64,000 nt of DNA from Polyporus tsugae (lineage: Eukaryota > Basidiomycota > Agaricomycetes > Polyporales > Polyporaceae): the NCBI GenBank assembly GCA_024305745.1, contig JAHRBS010000010.1:3665501-3729500 (forward strand). The letters run 5' to 3'. Both the position numbers and the translations under genes were made by a program. Positions 11,380-23,736 of this stretch are shown here, piece by piece. Numbering within the stretch: position 1 is the stretch's first letter; every line of letters begins with the position of its first letter. Below the pieces are notes generated by a model. That model was not told the DNA's origin, ran no database searches, and was given only the letters and a program-made list of their open reading frames with translations.

Positions 11380-14300
11380 ATGACTCTCCCGACGACGCGG
11401 ACCCCGTCCCAGAGTTCCACCGGCAAGGTTGAGGAGATCGTCGACGATGGCCTCGAGAAGTCCAGGCCCCAGTCCCTCAACAACGCCAAGCAACCAATAT
11501 GGAAACGCGTCCTCGTCGGCGATGCAAACCAGGGCAACGAAACCAAAAGGGCAATGCAAAGTCGGCATCTGACCATGATTGGTGAGCGCCCCTCCGACAC
11601 AACGTTCAGCTCGCCGCTAGTACTGATCGGCTATCCTCCAACTTTGCTGCCTGTGACCCCGATTCCATATTTATAGCCCTTGGTGGCACTATTGGCACCG
11701 GTATCTTCCTCAGTGCTGGCTCGGTGCGTATCACGGCTCTTGAATTTGTTAATTTGCTGAACATTAATATTCGATATTCTAGGCCGTAGCTCTTGCAGGT
11801 CCCGGGAGTGCACTCTTGTCCTACTTTACAGTTGGCGTCTTCTGCTATGGCGTCGTTATCTCTCTGTATGTGATATTCGGACCAGTCAGAGTTTACCCAT
11901 TGACGCGCATATACTCTTTAGCGGCGAGATGGCAGCATACATCCCGGTTACAGGCTCATTTGCCGAATTCGGGACCCGTTTCGTCTCTCCGGCGCTTGGT
12001 TTTACGCTCGGTGAGTCACTATCATATCCTCTAGACTCGCAAACCAGTCGGTATGGCAGGTCCCATCAGCGGTGTGTAAAAGGGGGAAGAGCTGCCATAC
12101 CGGCTGGGCCAACTCGTCGCCGTCTGTACCAGGACCCCCGGTGGGAAGATTTATTATTATTAGGGGAGGTCAAAGTTGATGCCTCTCACTGCGAAGAAAT
12201 GAACTTTCCTGCAGCGGGAGGAGCCTATGGAAATGATAAACATTTCCTATATCTTTCACCGCGACGCAAAGTCTTTGCAAATGCGCCTTTCCTCGGGCAC
12301 AATAGGCCCATGAGCCTTTCTGGGCTCTAGATTGGCCCCTTTCCAAAGCCTTTCCGTTACGGTGAAATTTTGATGGAAAGGGTCCAATTCAGAAGGCTAT
12401 CCACTGTGGCATCTTTCCATGACGTGGAAAAGTTGATTTCTCCCCAGTGTCTGGTGAAATTGAGAGTGATTCTGTGTCTTAGAATCACCATCAAAATCGC
12501 CCCCACTCTGACCACGGTTTTGGGCGATTCTGAACACGGTCCTGGATGAGGCAGAATCGCAGCGTCAGAACTGCGATTTTGGAACTAGAAACACTTTCAA
12601 AATCGCATACCATAATCGTCCCTAGAATCACTCGAAAATTGTGCACTCTGACCACCGGCATCGACGACGCTGTCCACGATCCACCTGATGTCACACGTTG
12701 AGACGTCGACCAACCCAATGCTGCCGCTTAGTCGAGTCTCACTGGGCCATTGCCAGTAGCGCTAGCCTCCCGGTATGGGCACAGGGATTATTCTTGGATT
12801 CACGGGGCGATTTTGCGTATTTGAAAGTGCTAAGGTCAAAGATTGTAAATGAGGTCATATATGATGACACTGGGGTAGTGCAAACGGCGAAGTATACCTC
12901 GTTCTCTCCAAGGGGACAGCACACGATTTCACCGAGTCCGTTTTCCCACGAGTGTCCTGGTACAAAGGGCGACAGTCCGCCCAGCCTGTTCGGTAACGCT
13001 CACAAGGGTGTTTGAAAGTCTCATCACCGAACAGGCTGGGGAAGAGCGTACATATCCTCGACGGTGCGGTCCAGGACTGACCTTGTCCTGCCTTTTCAGG
13101 ATGGAACTATTGGTTGCAATGGTTAGTGCCCCATATACGCGCCGTCGTCTTCACAACTCCAGGTCGCTAACGTTTGCCACGCGTTGTAGGAGTTTGACCA
13201 TTCGTACGTTCCAAGACAGCTCTCTTGTGGACATCACTTAACTGACACCATCTGGTATAGCGAGTGAGTTGACTGCCGCCGCGGTTATCTTGCAGGTGTG
13301 TAAACCGAGCCAACTTACCCGAGCCTGTCAGGGAATGCCTAACGCTTGGATAGTACTGGGGCCCAAATATTAAGCCCTGGCAATATGCGCTCATGATTAT
13401 CTTCCCGATATTCATTATGCAGCTTATCCACGTGCGGGTTTATGGTGTGTACCGATGCCAGTTTTGACTTCCCGTTGGCAGTCCGAGACTTACCCTGCTG
13501 TCACCAGGCGAGTCAGAGTACTGGTTTGCCATGATCAAAATTATCATGATCATCGTCTTCATCTTCGTAGGCCTCATCTATGACTGGGGCGGTGTCCGTG
13601 GTCACCCGGGTCCGGTATGTTCTCCCCCCTCTCCCATTCTCCCCTCTGGCCGCCGTACATGACTAAGTTCTAACCTTCTGTGACCTTCCATCGTGCGCCG
13701 CACAGGGTCTCGCGAACTTCCAGGCGGGCCAGGCATTCATCGGAGGCTTTGGGAACTTCGCGCAGACGTTTGTCTTTGCGTTCTACTCCTATGGCGGCGT
13801 CGAGCTCGTCACGCTTGCGGCCGGGGAGAGTGCGAGCCCGCACAAGTCCGTGCCGCGCGCTGTCCGCGCGACCTTCCTCCGCATCCTCATCTTCTACATC
13901 CTCACCATCCTCACGATTGGGCTGTGCATTAATAACCAAGACCCCACGCTGCTCACGGCTGCAAACGGTGCGACCCTTCTTCCCCAGGCATGCCTGTTAT
14001 TGACTGAAGGTTACGGTTGGAAGACTCGAATGTCGCCGCGTCGCCGCTGACGGTCGTGTTCGTGCGCGCGGGGTTCGGAGCCGCGGTACACGTCGTGAAC
14101 GCGGTGCTCCTCACTGCGGTGCTCTCGGCGACGAACTCGTGCTTCTACGCGAGCTCGCGGATGCTGCTCGCCCTCGCGCGCCACGGACAGGCCCCCCGCG
14201 TCTTCGGCTGGGTCAACTCCCGCGGTGTCCCCGTGCCCTCGCTCGTGTGCGTCTCCTTAATGATCGTCCGGTCTCGTCCATCTACTTAATCTGTTCGTCA

Positions 14301-14952
14301 TACTGTACCAGCCTCTCCCTCGCCATCTCCTTCATCTCGTTCCTGACAACGATCTGGGGCGAGGGCGTCGTCTTCACGTGGCTCATCAGCCTCACCGGCA
14401 TCTCCGCGCTCCTCGTGTGGGGCACTATCGGCGTCATCTCGCTCCGCTTCCGCGCGGCGTGGAAGGCGCAGGGGCGCACCGTCGAGGACCTACCGTACGT
14501 GCAGCCGCTCTACCCGGCCCTCCCGCTCCTGACGGTCGGGCTGGCGGTGGCGATGCTCGCTGCGGAGGGGTACGCGTCGGTGGTCAAGCAGCCGTTCGAC
14601 TGGCGGGTGCGTTGACGTCTCCGTCTCCGATCGTTTTCCTTGACCGAAGTGCGAAGGCTGACGGAAAGCGCGCTGACTGTAGAACATCATCGCAACGTAC
14701 ATCGGGGTCGTGGTGTTCATCGCGACGTACATCGGCTGGACGGCGTACGAGTTCCTCTGGCTGCGGAAGCGCCAGCACTTTGTGCCGATCATGGAGGTGG
14801 ACCTCGACACGGACGCTGTGTGGCGGCCGGGAGACGGTGTGCGCGTACGCGAGGAAGAGCAGGCGGCACGCGAGAAGCGCGACGCGCAGGACCTCGCGGA
14901 GGGGCGGCGCTGGAGGCTGTGGGCGCGCAGTGTCTTGCGGTATATCGCGTGA
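11380..14952 (+). CDS. Amino-acid permease (APC superfamily, fungal AAT/YAT type)
   Basis: A proton-coupled amino-acid importer of the plasma membrane with about 12 membrane helices and 579 residues. The 13 exons are 11380-11581, 11677-11723, 11783-11865, 11922-12010, 13100-13121, 13190-13203, 13261-13295, 13354-13444, 13508-13614, 13706-13967, 14024-14246, 14312-14606 and 14683-14952; all phases agree. Family motifs are RHLTMIALGGTIGTGIFL, SLGEMAAYIPV, GWNYWLQW and IPSELTAAAVI, then the conserved helix VYGGVE-like segment and NSCFYASSRML. Exons 5 and 6 are only 22 and 14 nt. Intron 4 is 1089 bp and carries inserted hairpin sequence. The ATG at 11380 is the first true ATG in frame; an upstream TTG at 11299 was rejected. 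Confidence 0.9.
12044..13040. repeat. Inserted hairpin-rich sequence in permease intron 4
   Basis: The intron is about 18 times the gene's usual intron size. It contains an inverted pair at 12044-12059 / 12092-12107 (one mismatch), a pair around 12331-12346 / 12374-12389, repeated 'agaatc'/'gattct' motifs from 12467 to 12634, and a perfect 15-bp pair at 12980-12994 / 13026-13040. No ORF fits a transposase. It looks like one or more decayed non-autonomous elements. Confidence 0.5.
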
Positions 14953-15127
14953 GGGCTGTATTAGGGCGCATGCGCAGGTATCCAAAGTAACTACATAGTA
15001 ACATAACGTTACTATTCCAGTCAACGACACGACTTGCATGTGTGGAAGGTATTCCGAGTAGCCATTGTGTAGCCTACGTGCGACGTCAACTTCCTTACTT
15101 ATATGTCGCATACTCCCAATCCATTTA

Positions 15128-16655
15128 TCATCCAGAACTCGCAGACCCCCCTTCTTGCTCCGGCTTCGCCTGTTCCTTCTGGGAACTCGCACTCAGCCCG
15201 CGGAGAGTCCCAATCATCCTCAACCACGCCGTCACGGAGGAGGAGACGGCCTTCCCTTTAGGGCACGTCCACTCGGCCAGCGTGCCATGTGCGAGACCAG
15301 CACGCAGCTCGACGAGATACTTGGTTGCCGTAGGGCCCTTGAGGCCCGTGAGGCGCACGAGCTCCCCAAGGAGCTCCTCGTCGTTCGCGCAGTGCCCACG
15401 CGCGACGAGCGCATCATGCACACCGACGAAGCTCTGCCCGCGCCCGTTGGACGTGAGGAGATAGGGCGAGACGAAGAAACGGTACGGCCGTGCAATGAAC
15501 GTCACGCGCGGGTGCGCCAGCGCGGTTGACGCAGACGAAGACGCGGACGGGACGGAGGGGTGCGAGATGTCGAGGCCGATGCGCGGCGAGCGAAAGATGC
15601 GCAGCTTGCCGTCCACGAGCGCGTCTTTGTCGGTTGCGGGCGGCCGGGCGGCCTGGGCTTTTGAGGCGGGTGGTGCGCGGACGAGATACATCGTCGAGAG
15701 GCGCTCGGGCGGGGATCCGGTTGTTGAGGCGGGAAGCTGCCTGAGCTGCGTCGCCGTGTCCAGGATGGAGGAGGACGATGGGGATGGGGTCACGTCGAGA
15801 GGGGAGAAGGCGGAGATGTCGCTGTTCCAGTTGACGGCGACGAGCTCGGCGATCTCTTTGGCACCACTGAGGCGGAGGACTTCGTCCACGAGGAGGGAGG
15901 GCCCGGAGATGACTTTGCGGTCGCTGACGCGGCGTACGGATCGGAAGAGTGCGCCGCCGCGGACGATGTCGCTGCCATCTGAGGAGGCTGCATTGGAGGT
16001 GGACGGAGGTACAGGGAAAAACTTAGAGGTAATCGCGGGAGGTGCGCGTCCGAGTGTTACGTCCAGTCCTTTGCGGGTCCCGCCTCGGTATCCGTTTGGG
16101 GTTACCGTTGTGGGTGTGCCAGGCTCGCTCGAGCGCGAAGGGGGTCTGTGGAAGTACCTTGGACTCGGGAGGTTAGGGATCATGGGCTGCTCAATCATCG
16201 CCGAAGTGCACTTACCACCGTCCGCACTGGCTTTGCTCGGGGCTGGCGTGCGTAAATGGGTCTTCGTGACACCTGGTTTTGTACAGATAGAACTCGACCT
16301 CGAGAACTTCGAGTTGCTCTGCGCCCTTTGCGCTCTTGACTTCTATGCGGTAATTATGCAACAGCTCGGATGCGATCTGGTTGAAGCGGGTCTCGATGGC
16401 GGACATGGAGTCAAGCTGACTGAGATCTAGTAGCTCCGTCAGATCGCTATTGACGGTCGGAGGCAGTGCTTCGGGATCGTGGCGTTCTACCGAACTGCTC
16501 GCAGTCTGGGTAGGTGGCTGGATGTTAGCCGCCTTCGAGTTTGACTGGGAAGGAGTTGGCCCTAGCAGCGCAGGGGGCATGTCGAGGGCGCGTCCAATCT
16601 CAAAGGTAGAGAAGTCGCTCTTGGGCGAAACTCTGGCGAGCTTCGTTGGGGGCAT
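15128..16655 (-). CDS. Conserved protein resembling alkyladenine DNA glycosylase (MPG/AAG fold)
   Basis: Two exons (16216-16655, 15128-16157; minus) give 489 residues. I know this as a largely uncharacterised fungal protein. Features in AAG order are EVEFYL (compare ETEAYL, which holds the catalytic Glu), DPFTH, GRWYFHR, YRGGTRKGLDV, GALFRSVR, SGPSLLVDEVL, SPRIGL and PYRFFVS. These correspond to the AAG motifs for the active site, VLIRAL, GPGKL, PRIGV and PLRFYV. The match is from memory and by pattern, so base-excision repair of alkylated purines is an inference. Low-complexity Ser/Pro inserts break the domain. The start is the first ATG in frame; a GTG 14 codons upstream is the alternative. 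The gene converges on the permease (175 bp between stops). Confidence 0.6.
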
Positions 16656-17255
16656 GACGACATCGTCGGACCTGTCCAGGGGTATGTGTGTTGCCACTGT
16701 GAGATCCGAAGCAGTGCCCTCGTGGCGGGTTCGTTTACTATATCGGCCAATGAAGATCGTGGAAATATGTTGAATTAGGTCGTTAAATGCTTACCCGGGG
16801 TATGCCATGCTAGGATATTCAATGTTCAATAGCCTGCTTCGTGATACGTTTGATGTCTGAGGCAGGCTGCGTTGAAGGGGTCTAGCGTCGCTATAAATCA
16901 GCACCGGGGAGGCCCCAAGGAACTAACACGGACCGTGCAGGTTCGGAGCACTAGTATGAATGGGAAGTATATGAATGAAAGGTCTGTCGTTAGGCTGTCC
17001 GTGAGGCTGACTCTTCCACGTCGTAGTAGTACCAAAATCTCGACCTGGTGACACAGCCCCAAGCGAAGCTCGTTATGGTAATGTAGACGCCCGATAACAC
17101 CCGAGGAAGTCGCTTGCCGCCGGCGAACGAACTGCCAAGGAATATCTATATCAGCACGTTCGTAGTAGTTACTGTGCCTAATACCGAGTCTAGGTGTACA
17201 TCCAAGAACACCATTAATAGAGACATGTGTCCGATAGAGCAGTAACGCTAAGTCT
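16656..17255. other. Intergenic, no gene seen
   Basis: This 600-bp stretch lies between the glycosylase-like gene and STS1. I see no ORF with family motifs and no convincing repeat. Confidence 0.6.
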
Positions 17256-18519
17256 CTACCTACTACCTATGCAGTGACGTGGCGGCAGATCGTCCTGTAA
17301 CTTCGCCAGCTCCTCCTCCATCATAAGCACTTTGATCGAGTCTTCACAACTCTGCGCCTTCTTCGGCAGAAGAGGTATCAACCCCGTTCTCGCGTATTCG
17401 GACCCCCTGTCACCGAAGTACCGCCCGCTCGCAAAGGACCAATCCCACACAGCCCGACGTACGTTGCCGACGTGATCGAGATACCTGTTGAGTTGCGCGT
17501 CGATCTCGGGGCCAAATGAGGGGACGGCCTTGAGGTGCGCGTAGAAACTTTCTGTGAGCTCGTCGCTGCGCTTCTCAAGCCACTGAACCGCTCCGTCGAG
17601 GGTGAGGTCAAAGGTGTGCATCACGACGGTGACCAAGTTGAAACCTCCGATCCCGGTCGCTTGCTCTCGGTTATACGAGGTGAGATCCTGGAAGCACTGG
17701 CATCAATGGTTGTATGTCTGTTTCCCTCGACGCGACTCACGTTATCGATCATGGTCAGCTCGCAACCGATCCTCATGGCCTCACAAACCGCAGGGTGCGA
17801 ATACACATCCTCAGGGAGAGACAAGGAGAGCCCGCCGATCGCTTGTGTTGGTAGGACGCCGACGTCCTTGAGGCGAATGGTGACGTATTCCTCTAGGGTC
17901 AGCTGCGGTGAGCCTCTATCCCGCCATTCCGCCACTTCAACGACGCTACTGAGGTACTCGGTGAAGCACCCAACGAACCATTGTGCGCCTAGCGGCGTTG
18001 CAAAGGTTAGAGCGCGTTCCCAGAATCTACACAACCGATATGAGCGGACGGGGCTCGGGAAGGGTTAAGGGAGGACGTACTGGCGAACCATTTCCGCCAG
18101 GATTACTTCTCCTTTTGGACGCGTCTTGGTCGGGTTCCGCATAGCATCAATACAGGCTGCCATCATCTCGCGCACAACATGGCCTGGTTGGACGTCGGTG
18201 TATTCGTCGATGATGAAGAACAGATTGAGGAGATCGAGGCCGGTGCGAAGGTGTTCTACCGAGCATACTGTCAGCATATCGTGCCCTACATCCCTCTGCA
18301 AGACACCGTACCTCGTGGTGCATCTGGGAGAAGTAACCCGGCAAAGAGGCCGAAGTTGCAGAGGTCGAAAGCATGCTGGGACTTGGGTTCAAACGGCGTG
18401 AACGAGCGGAACCAGGCGTTTCCCTCCCAAGCGACCTCTTCGCGCAACGAATTAAGTCTCCCCTTCCACCTCCAGTGTGCGAGAAGATCGGGAATGCGAA
18501 GGTAGGAGGGAACGGTCAT
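17256..18519 (-). CDS. Sesquiterpene synthase STS1 (class I terpene cyclase)
   Basis: It should ionise farnesyl diphosphate and cyclise it to a sesquiterpene in the cytosol. Exons 18312-18519, 18081-18255, 17741-18026 and 17256-17687 (minus) give 366 residues, normal for the family. The aspartate-rich motif is Asp86-Glu-Tyr-Thr-Asp90. The NSE triad is Asn223/Ser227/Glu231 (NDLTSYNRE), split by the intron after Asn223. A late Arg-Tyr pair (SGRYFG) matches the conserved pyrophosphate sensor region. The N-terminal IPDLLAHWRW and KSQHAF blocks are typical of basidiomycete synthases. The ATG at 18519 is the natural start. Product cannot be predicted. STS2 is a paralogue with the same four-exon plan. 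No lesion seen. Confidence 0.93.
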
Positions 18520-18730
18520 GAAGCCGATGGATTGACTGGCCGTGATGCGATAGGGACACGGAAGGCACAACAAGGCGGGGAAGGCGGAGGTCAACATACA
18601 CTCGAACGTTGGATATCTGACCTATATGTTTCCGCCCCTCCCGTTTCCCTTCTTGCGAATCGTCTTTGGCACTGGCACACGGCACATCAGTCACCGAACG
18701 TTCGTCGGGAAAACAAAGAAAGACAGCATA

Positions 18731-19009
18731 CTGTACCATTTCGACCTAATATTCTATGGGTGTGACATGTGACCCCAATTTTTTGAATATTCATCGATCT
18801 GGGACCCCTTGTGACCGTGGGACAGGACCCTAATATTCCCTTCATGGTTGGCTCGGGCCCGCCAAAATGCTGTTGGCGCCCATATGGCGCCCGTGACACT
18901 CCTCCCCACGAACCCTCAAAAGGCCTTGTGACGCGTGACAAATCTCGGATTATTCACCTTCTAAAGGCCAGTGGACGCGTGACACGAAGATAGGGTCGAA
19001 ATGGTACAG
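18731..19009. mobile_element. 279-bp MITE with TA target duplication
   Basis: Perfect 16-bp terminal inverted repeats (CTGTACCATTTCGACC) are flanked by TA at 18729-18730 and 19010-19011. There is no ORF. TA duplication plus short inverted ends is the Tc1/mariner pattern. Confidence 0.8.
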
Positions 19010-19011
19010 TA

Positions 19012-21623
19012 TAGTACCTCAGCAAAATCTGAAACATCGCGCCAGCCGACGTCTCTCAGTCCGACGCAGACGGAGGGCTTGCGGAGGGCGGGACCTCCTA
19101 CTACCGGAGTCCCATGGAGATGTACTTACCGGTGAGCAGGCGACGTAATTTCGCCGAGGGTTCTGGAGAACCCTTCTCTCACGCAACGTTGCCGGCATGG
19201 AAGACACCACGATCGAGTCAAATGAAACACAATCGGATCGACAACCTTCCTTCTATTAAGCGCGAAGCCTCGAACGCAGGCACAAGGTTCCGTGATTGTC
19301 ATTGCTTCTGATCGACGGAATGGTTAGTTGCGTTACGTACAACTGGGTCGAAGCGAGACACGCACTGACACATGCACTGAAGACGTTCAACTCAAGTCCG
19401 GCTCCGGATGTCAATGGGCGCACTCAGCCATGGTTTCATGGATGCGATGGCCTACCCGAGACCCAGTGCGGCGCGCTCATCTTCGAACGCTTCGGTGACA
19501 CTGGCAGTACGCAAAATTGGGACAATGTGAGTGTTTCATGATAAGGATTGGTTGCAATACCACATACTCATTGGCATTTGAATTTTTAGCCTGGTGTAAA
19601 TCCATTAAAATTTAATGGGCAAGGGGGTGCAACCGTCAACGGAGCCACGAGACACCGACAAAACGTAGTCTCATCCCAAGACCGTCCACGCTGACACGTG
19701 GAGGTTCACATCCACTTTCCCGCGCCAATGAACGCCCAAATTCCGGCTCCGTAATAAGTAGATCCAATCACAACCCTGGAGTCCTCATGTCGGGTATGAA
19801 CCCGACATGAGCACACCCTTGCCGTGCATTGAAACATGTACCAACGTGTGGGCCGCCGCTCTGACACGCCGACGGATACACGCTCAGCACTTAGTACTTC
19901 CCACTAAGTAAGTATTGTCTGACAACGCTTGGACCACGTCCCGAGCCCATTCAGGCCTCAAGGTTGCACGTTGTACCCCGACCATCCACCTGTGTGACTG
20001 CAGCTTGGAAAGGCCTCTACACATGGCGATGATGCGCTCGCAGCCAAAGACGCTGTACGTATCTTACTGATCGTGTAAGAACTAGAGTATTACTGGCAAC
20101 ACGAGTCCGTATATGTACGCGAGCCTCCACGACCCAGATCGCAGTTTTACCCAATAGGAGGCGATTGTGTCAGATTGACCACGCACCTAGGTCGCGAGAT
20201 GATAATTGGTCGCGAAGGTGTGAAATTGTGTCACGATTCCTGTCGGGGACTCGGAGATGGCATAAAATTTTATGGGGTCCTTGCTGGCTTCTCGCGGCAT
20301 CCGCCCTGTTCTCTATACTTGTATGAGCGACGTCGTGCTGCCATGCTTTGATTGGTTGGGTGCCAAACTGCCCCTGAGCTGATTGAAGTCGCGTTCATTA
20401 GCATGGCAGCGTGTATACATTTTGCCGGACTCGGGAACGTCTAATTGCACCTAAGGAAGTATCGGTCAGAAGAGTGTTGAATATAGAGAAAGTAGGAAAA
20501 AACACCAATGGGCCGTAACTAGACAGGATCGACCGACGGTCGGAGTAAGTACCCAGCTGGGCAGAGTAACATCATGAAGGGAGTGGGCATGCCAGAAGGC
20601 TGAGGACGGTCAGCGCTGAACCCGGCCGGAATTGACCGTGGGAAGATACCACATGGCACAGTCCGTCTTTTCCCGATCCTTGGCGACTTACGCCTCGCCA
20701 AGCCTCCGCCGCCTGCAGCCGGACCTGAGACTTCAAGTTGGGGGCGTTCCACTCTCCAAGAATCAAACCAAAAGCATGGTGAGTGTTGAGCTTAAGCGCG
20801 GAGGTAGACAGCTATAGATTCCAGTACTGAACCTGGACAACAGTTTACAGTATCCCGGTGGGGATAATTAATTACAGGGATGACCCGACTCGAGCGGTCA
20901 TGATCTACTAGGCCATACATACGGTGGATGGAACTGCGAGTCGATCGTTGACTTGGGCGTGCAGTGCGAAAGTCTCAACAATCACGCCAGCTTGTTGCTG
21001 ACAGAGCTGATTATAATATATATGGCATCGCCTTTCAGTGCGCGAGAATGACAAAACAGGAGGAACGTAACGTGGCACCCGCAACTCGTATACGCGTACT
21101 AGGTGAGCTTACGCTGTCGCTCGTACTGGACTGGACTATTTTGACCCCGGACGACAGACGTTCTTTGAAGTCCTATGCCCCATCCTTGGGAAATGCCAAG
21201 ACATTGTGGAAGAAAACCGTGGTGCTTGTCAGTCTCTGACTTTCCAAAATCCGTGTCAATTGGACCCATGCGTTGATTTTGATCTCACGACGTTAGAAGC
21301 GTGGACAGATATCTTAAAGCACATGTGCTGTTTGAGGCACTTCTGCCGTCCCAAGCCCTTCTGTCTAAGTCATGCACGTCCTCTGTATTCATTGATTCAG
21401 TCTCTTCGCGCCTACAATGCTCGGTGCATCAAGACCGACTACAGCTCTGCGGAGCCCGGTGAGCAAAAGTTCCCTCACGTATGTGCACGCCGACTCACAT
21501 GTATACAGATTCTGAGAAAAATATGTCACACGAATGACAGCTTAAAGGCCGGTGTCTCGCCTCACCAAACGGCGACGCGAGTCAATACTCCATCGTCTAC
21601 CCCCACAGCAAAAGACATACGAC
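19012..21623. other. Long intergenic region upstream of CRO3
   Basis: I see no supported gene in these 2.6 kb. Short palindromes stand out: one centred near 19599 (CCATTAAA/ATTTAATGG), a 24-bp hairpin around 19788-19811 (CATGTCGGG stem) and CATAAAATTTTATG near 20261. The CRO3 promoter must lie at the right end, where I see no clear TATA box. Confidence 0.5.
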
Positions 21624-23491
21624 ATGAGATGGTCTTCTCTCCCCGTTCTACCCCTTCTCGGTACTCTGGCTAGGGCGGCGCCTTCTGCACCTGGATGGAC
21701 CTTCAACCTCAAGAACACGACATCGGGCATCGTCGCTCTGGAAGCCATCGTCGTCTCGCCCACCCTTGTCGTCTTTTTCGACCGCGCGTCCAACGACCCT
21801 TTGCAGATCAACGACCACTCCGCATGGGGCGCGCTGTGGAATCTCGAGACGGACGCGGTGACACCGCTCGATCTCCTGACCAACTCATTTTGTGCGAGCG
21901 GCGCCCTGCTCAGTAACGGTACCCTGGTACGTAGTCCATGTTCCTTCAAAAAGCCTATGCGGCTTACAAACACTCTCCTCAAGGTCAGCGTTGGTGGGGA
22001 TCCCAACGGCTTCCCTGGGAACCCTGGCATCCAACCCGGACAGCAGGCTATCCGCATCTTCGAGCCTTGCGCCTCGCCCACCGGGGAAGGTTGTACCGTT
22101 TTCGAGGACCCGGTCAATCTTCACCTCCTCGAGAAGCGTTGGTACCCGTCGACTGCACGTATTTTCGACGGCAGTCTCTTGATTGTCGGCGGGATGCACG
22201 AAGATGCGGCCTTCTACAATATCGATCCCGCTCTCAGCTTTGAATTCTTCCCACCCAAGGAGAGCGCCCCACGGCCGTCCGAGTTCTTGAAGCGGAGCCT
22301 TCCCGCTAACCTGTTCCCGCGGTATGCCCCGTCTTTCCCATTGTATCAGTTGAAGGGTACTCACGATCCCTTCCGATAGCGTTTTCGCACTGCCCGACGG
22401 GAAGGTCTTCATGGTGGCGAACAACCAGTCAATCATCTACGATGTCGAGGCCAACACCGAGACGATCCTTCCGGACATTCCGAACAATGTCCGTGTGACG
22501 AACCCGATCGATGGTTCCGCGATTCTCCTGCCGCTCTCACCTCCCGATTATGTCCCTGAGGTCCTCGTGTGCGGCGGCACGGACGTCGATCCCGCAATCC
22601 AACCCGCCAACCTCTCGTCGCAGTTCCCCGCTACCTCTCAATGCTCCCGCATCACACTGACACCCGAGGGTATCGCAAAGGGCTGGGAAGTCGAGCACAT
22701 GCTCGAGGGCCGCACCATGCCCGAGCTCGTCCACCTCCCCAACGGCCAAGTGCTCATCGCCAACGGCGCGCGCACCGGCTTCGCAGCGATCGCGCAGGTC
22801 CCCGACGCGATCGGGAACTCGAACTCAGACCACGCCGTCCTCACCCCCTCCCTGTACACGCCCGACCTACCGCTGGGCCAGCGGATCAGCAACAAGGGTC
22901 TGCCAACGACGAACATCGCGCGCGTGTACCACTCGAGCATCACGCTCACGCCGCAGGGCAACTTCCTCGTCGCGGGCAGCAACCCGAACGGAAACTTCAC
23001 CACGGGCGCGGGCATCAAGTTCGCGAGCGAGCTCCGCGTCGAGACGCTCGACCCGCCGTTCATGTTCGTCGACCGCCCGAAGATCCTCAGCGCGCCCGCG
23101 AAGGTCCCCTTCAACAGCCGGGTGACCGTTCCCATCTCGGTCCCGGCCTCGTTGCGCGGTCGCAATGCCAAAGTGCAGAGTACGTTATGTTCTGGGGTTC
23201 TGGAGGTTGTAGTCATCGTTGCGCGATGCTGACCGGACTCGGATGCCCTCATTTACAGTCTCGCTGATGGACCTCGGCTTCTCGAGCCACGCGTTCCACT
23301 CCAGCGCCCGCCTCGTCTTTATGGAGGGTAGCATCGCGCCTGACGGCAAGTCGCTCACGTTTGTCACGCCCCCGAGCGGCCGTGTGTACCCTCCCGGTCC
23401 GGCGACGATCTTCCTGACCATCGATGACGTCTCGAGCGAGGGCGCATGGGTCATCGTCGGCAGTGGTAACCCTCCTCCGACTCTCGACTGA
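21624..23491 (+). CDS. Glyoxal-oxidase-like copper radical oxidase (CRO3), AA5_1 type
   Basis: Same role as CRO1 and CRO2. Exons 21624-21926, 21984-22321, 22380-23179 and 23259-23491 give 557 residues. The signal peptide is followed by the propeller and DUF1929-type domain. Active-site residues are Cys90 (NSFCASG), Tyr155 (KRWYPST), Tyr397-His398 (RVYHSS) and His491 (FSSHAFH). The ATG at 21624 starts the signal peptide (MRWSSLP); in-frame codons upstream are ordinary leader sequence. It sits between the two terpene synthases and converges on STS2 with 245 bp between the stops. No lesion seen. Confidence 0.93.
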
Positions 23492-23736
23492 GAGGGCTCA
23501 GAATCGAGGGGGAACGTAGCCGCTTGGTGTTTTTGTCGTATGTGTTTTAGGTGTTTGACGTCGCGTATAATCTGGGTAGGATATTGAGGATGTACGTAGG
23601 GATTCAGCACTCTGATGAATTTCTGAAAACGTAGAAAATCGCGTTATGTTTCGAGTTTATGCTAACAGACATCGTGCAAGAGGCATGTTGATCGTTGGGG
23701 ATGGCCGATGACAAGCAGCAGACTACAGACTCCCTG

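Noticed and set aside
6979..14952. Naming the TF a regulator of the permease or of the CRO genes
   Set aside because: Only divergent position supports it; no binding sites were identified.
15495..16430. 311-codon plus-strand ORF opposite the glycosylase-like gene
   Set aside because: Antisense to a gene with a consistent intron and conserved motifs.
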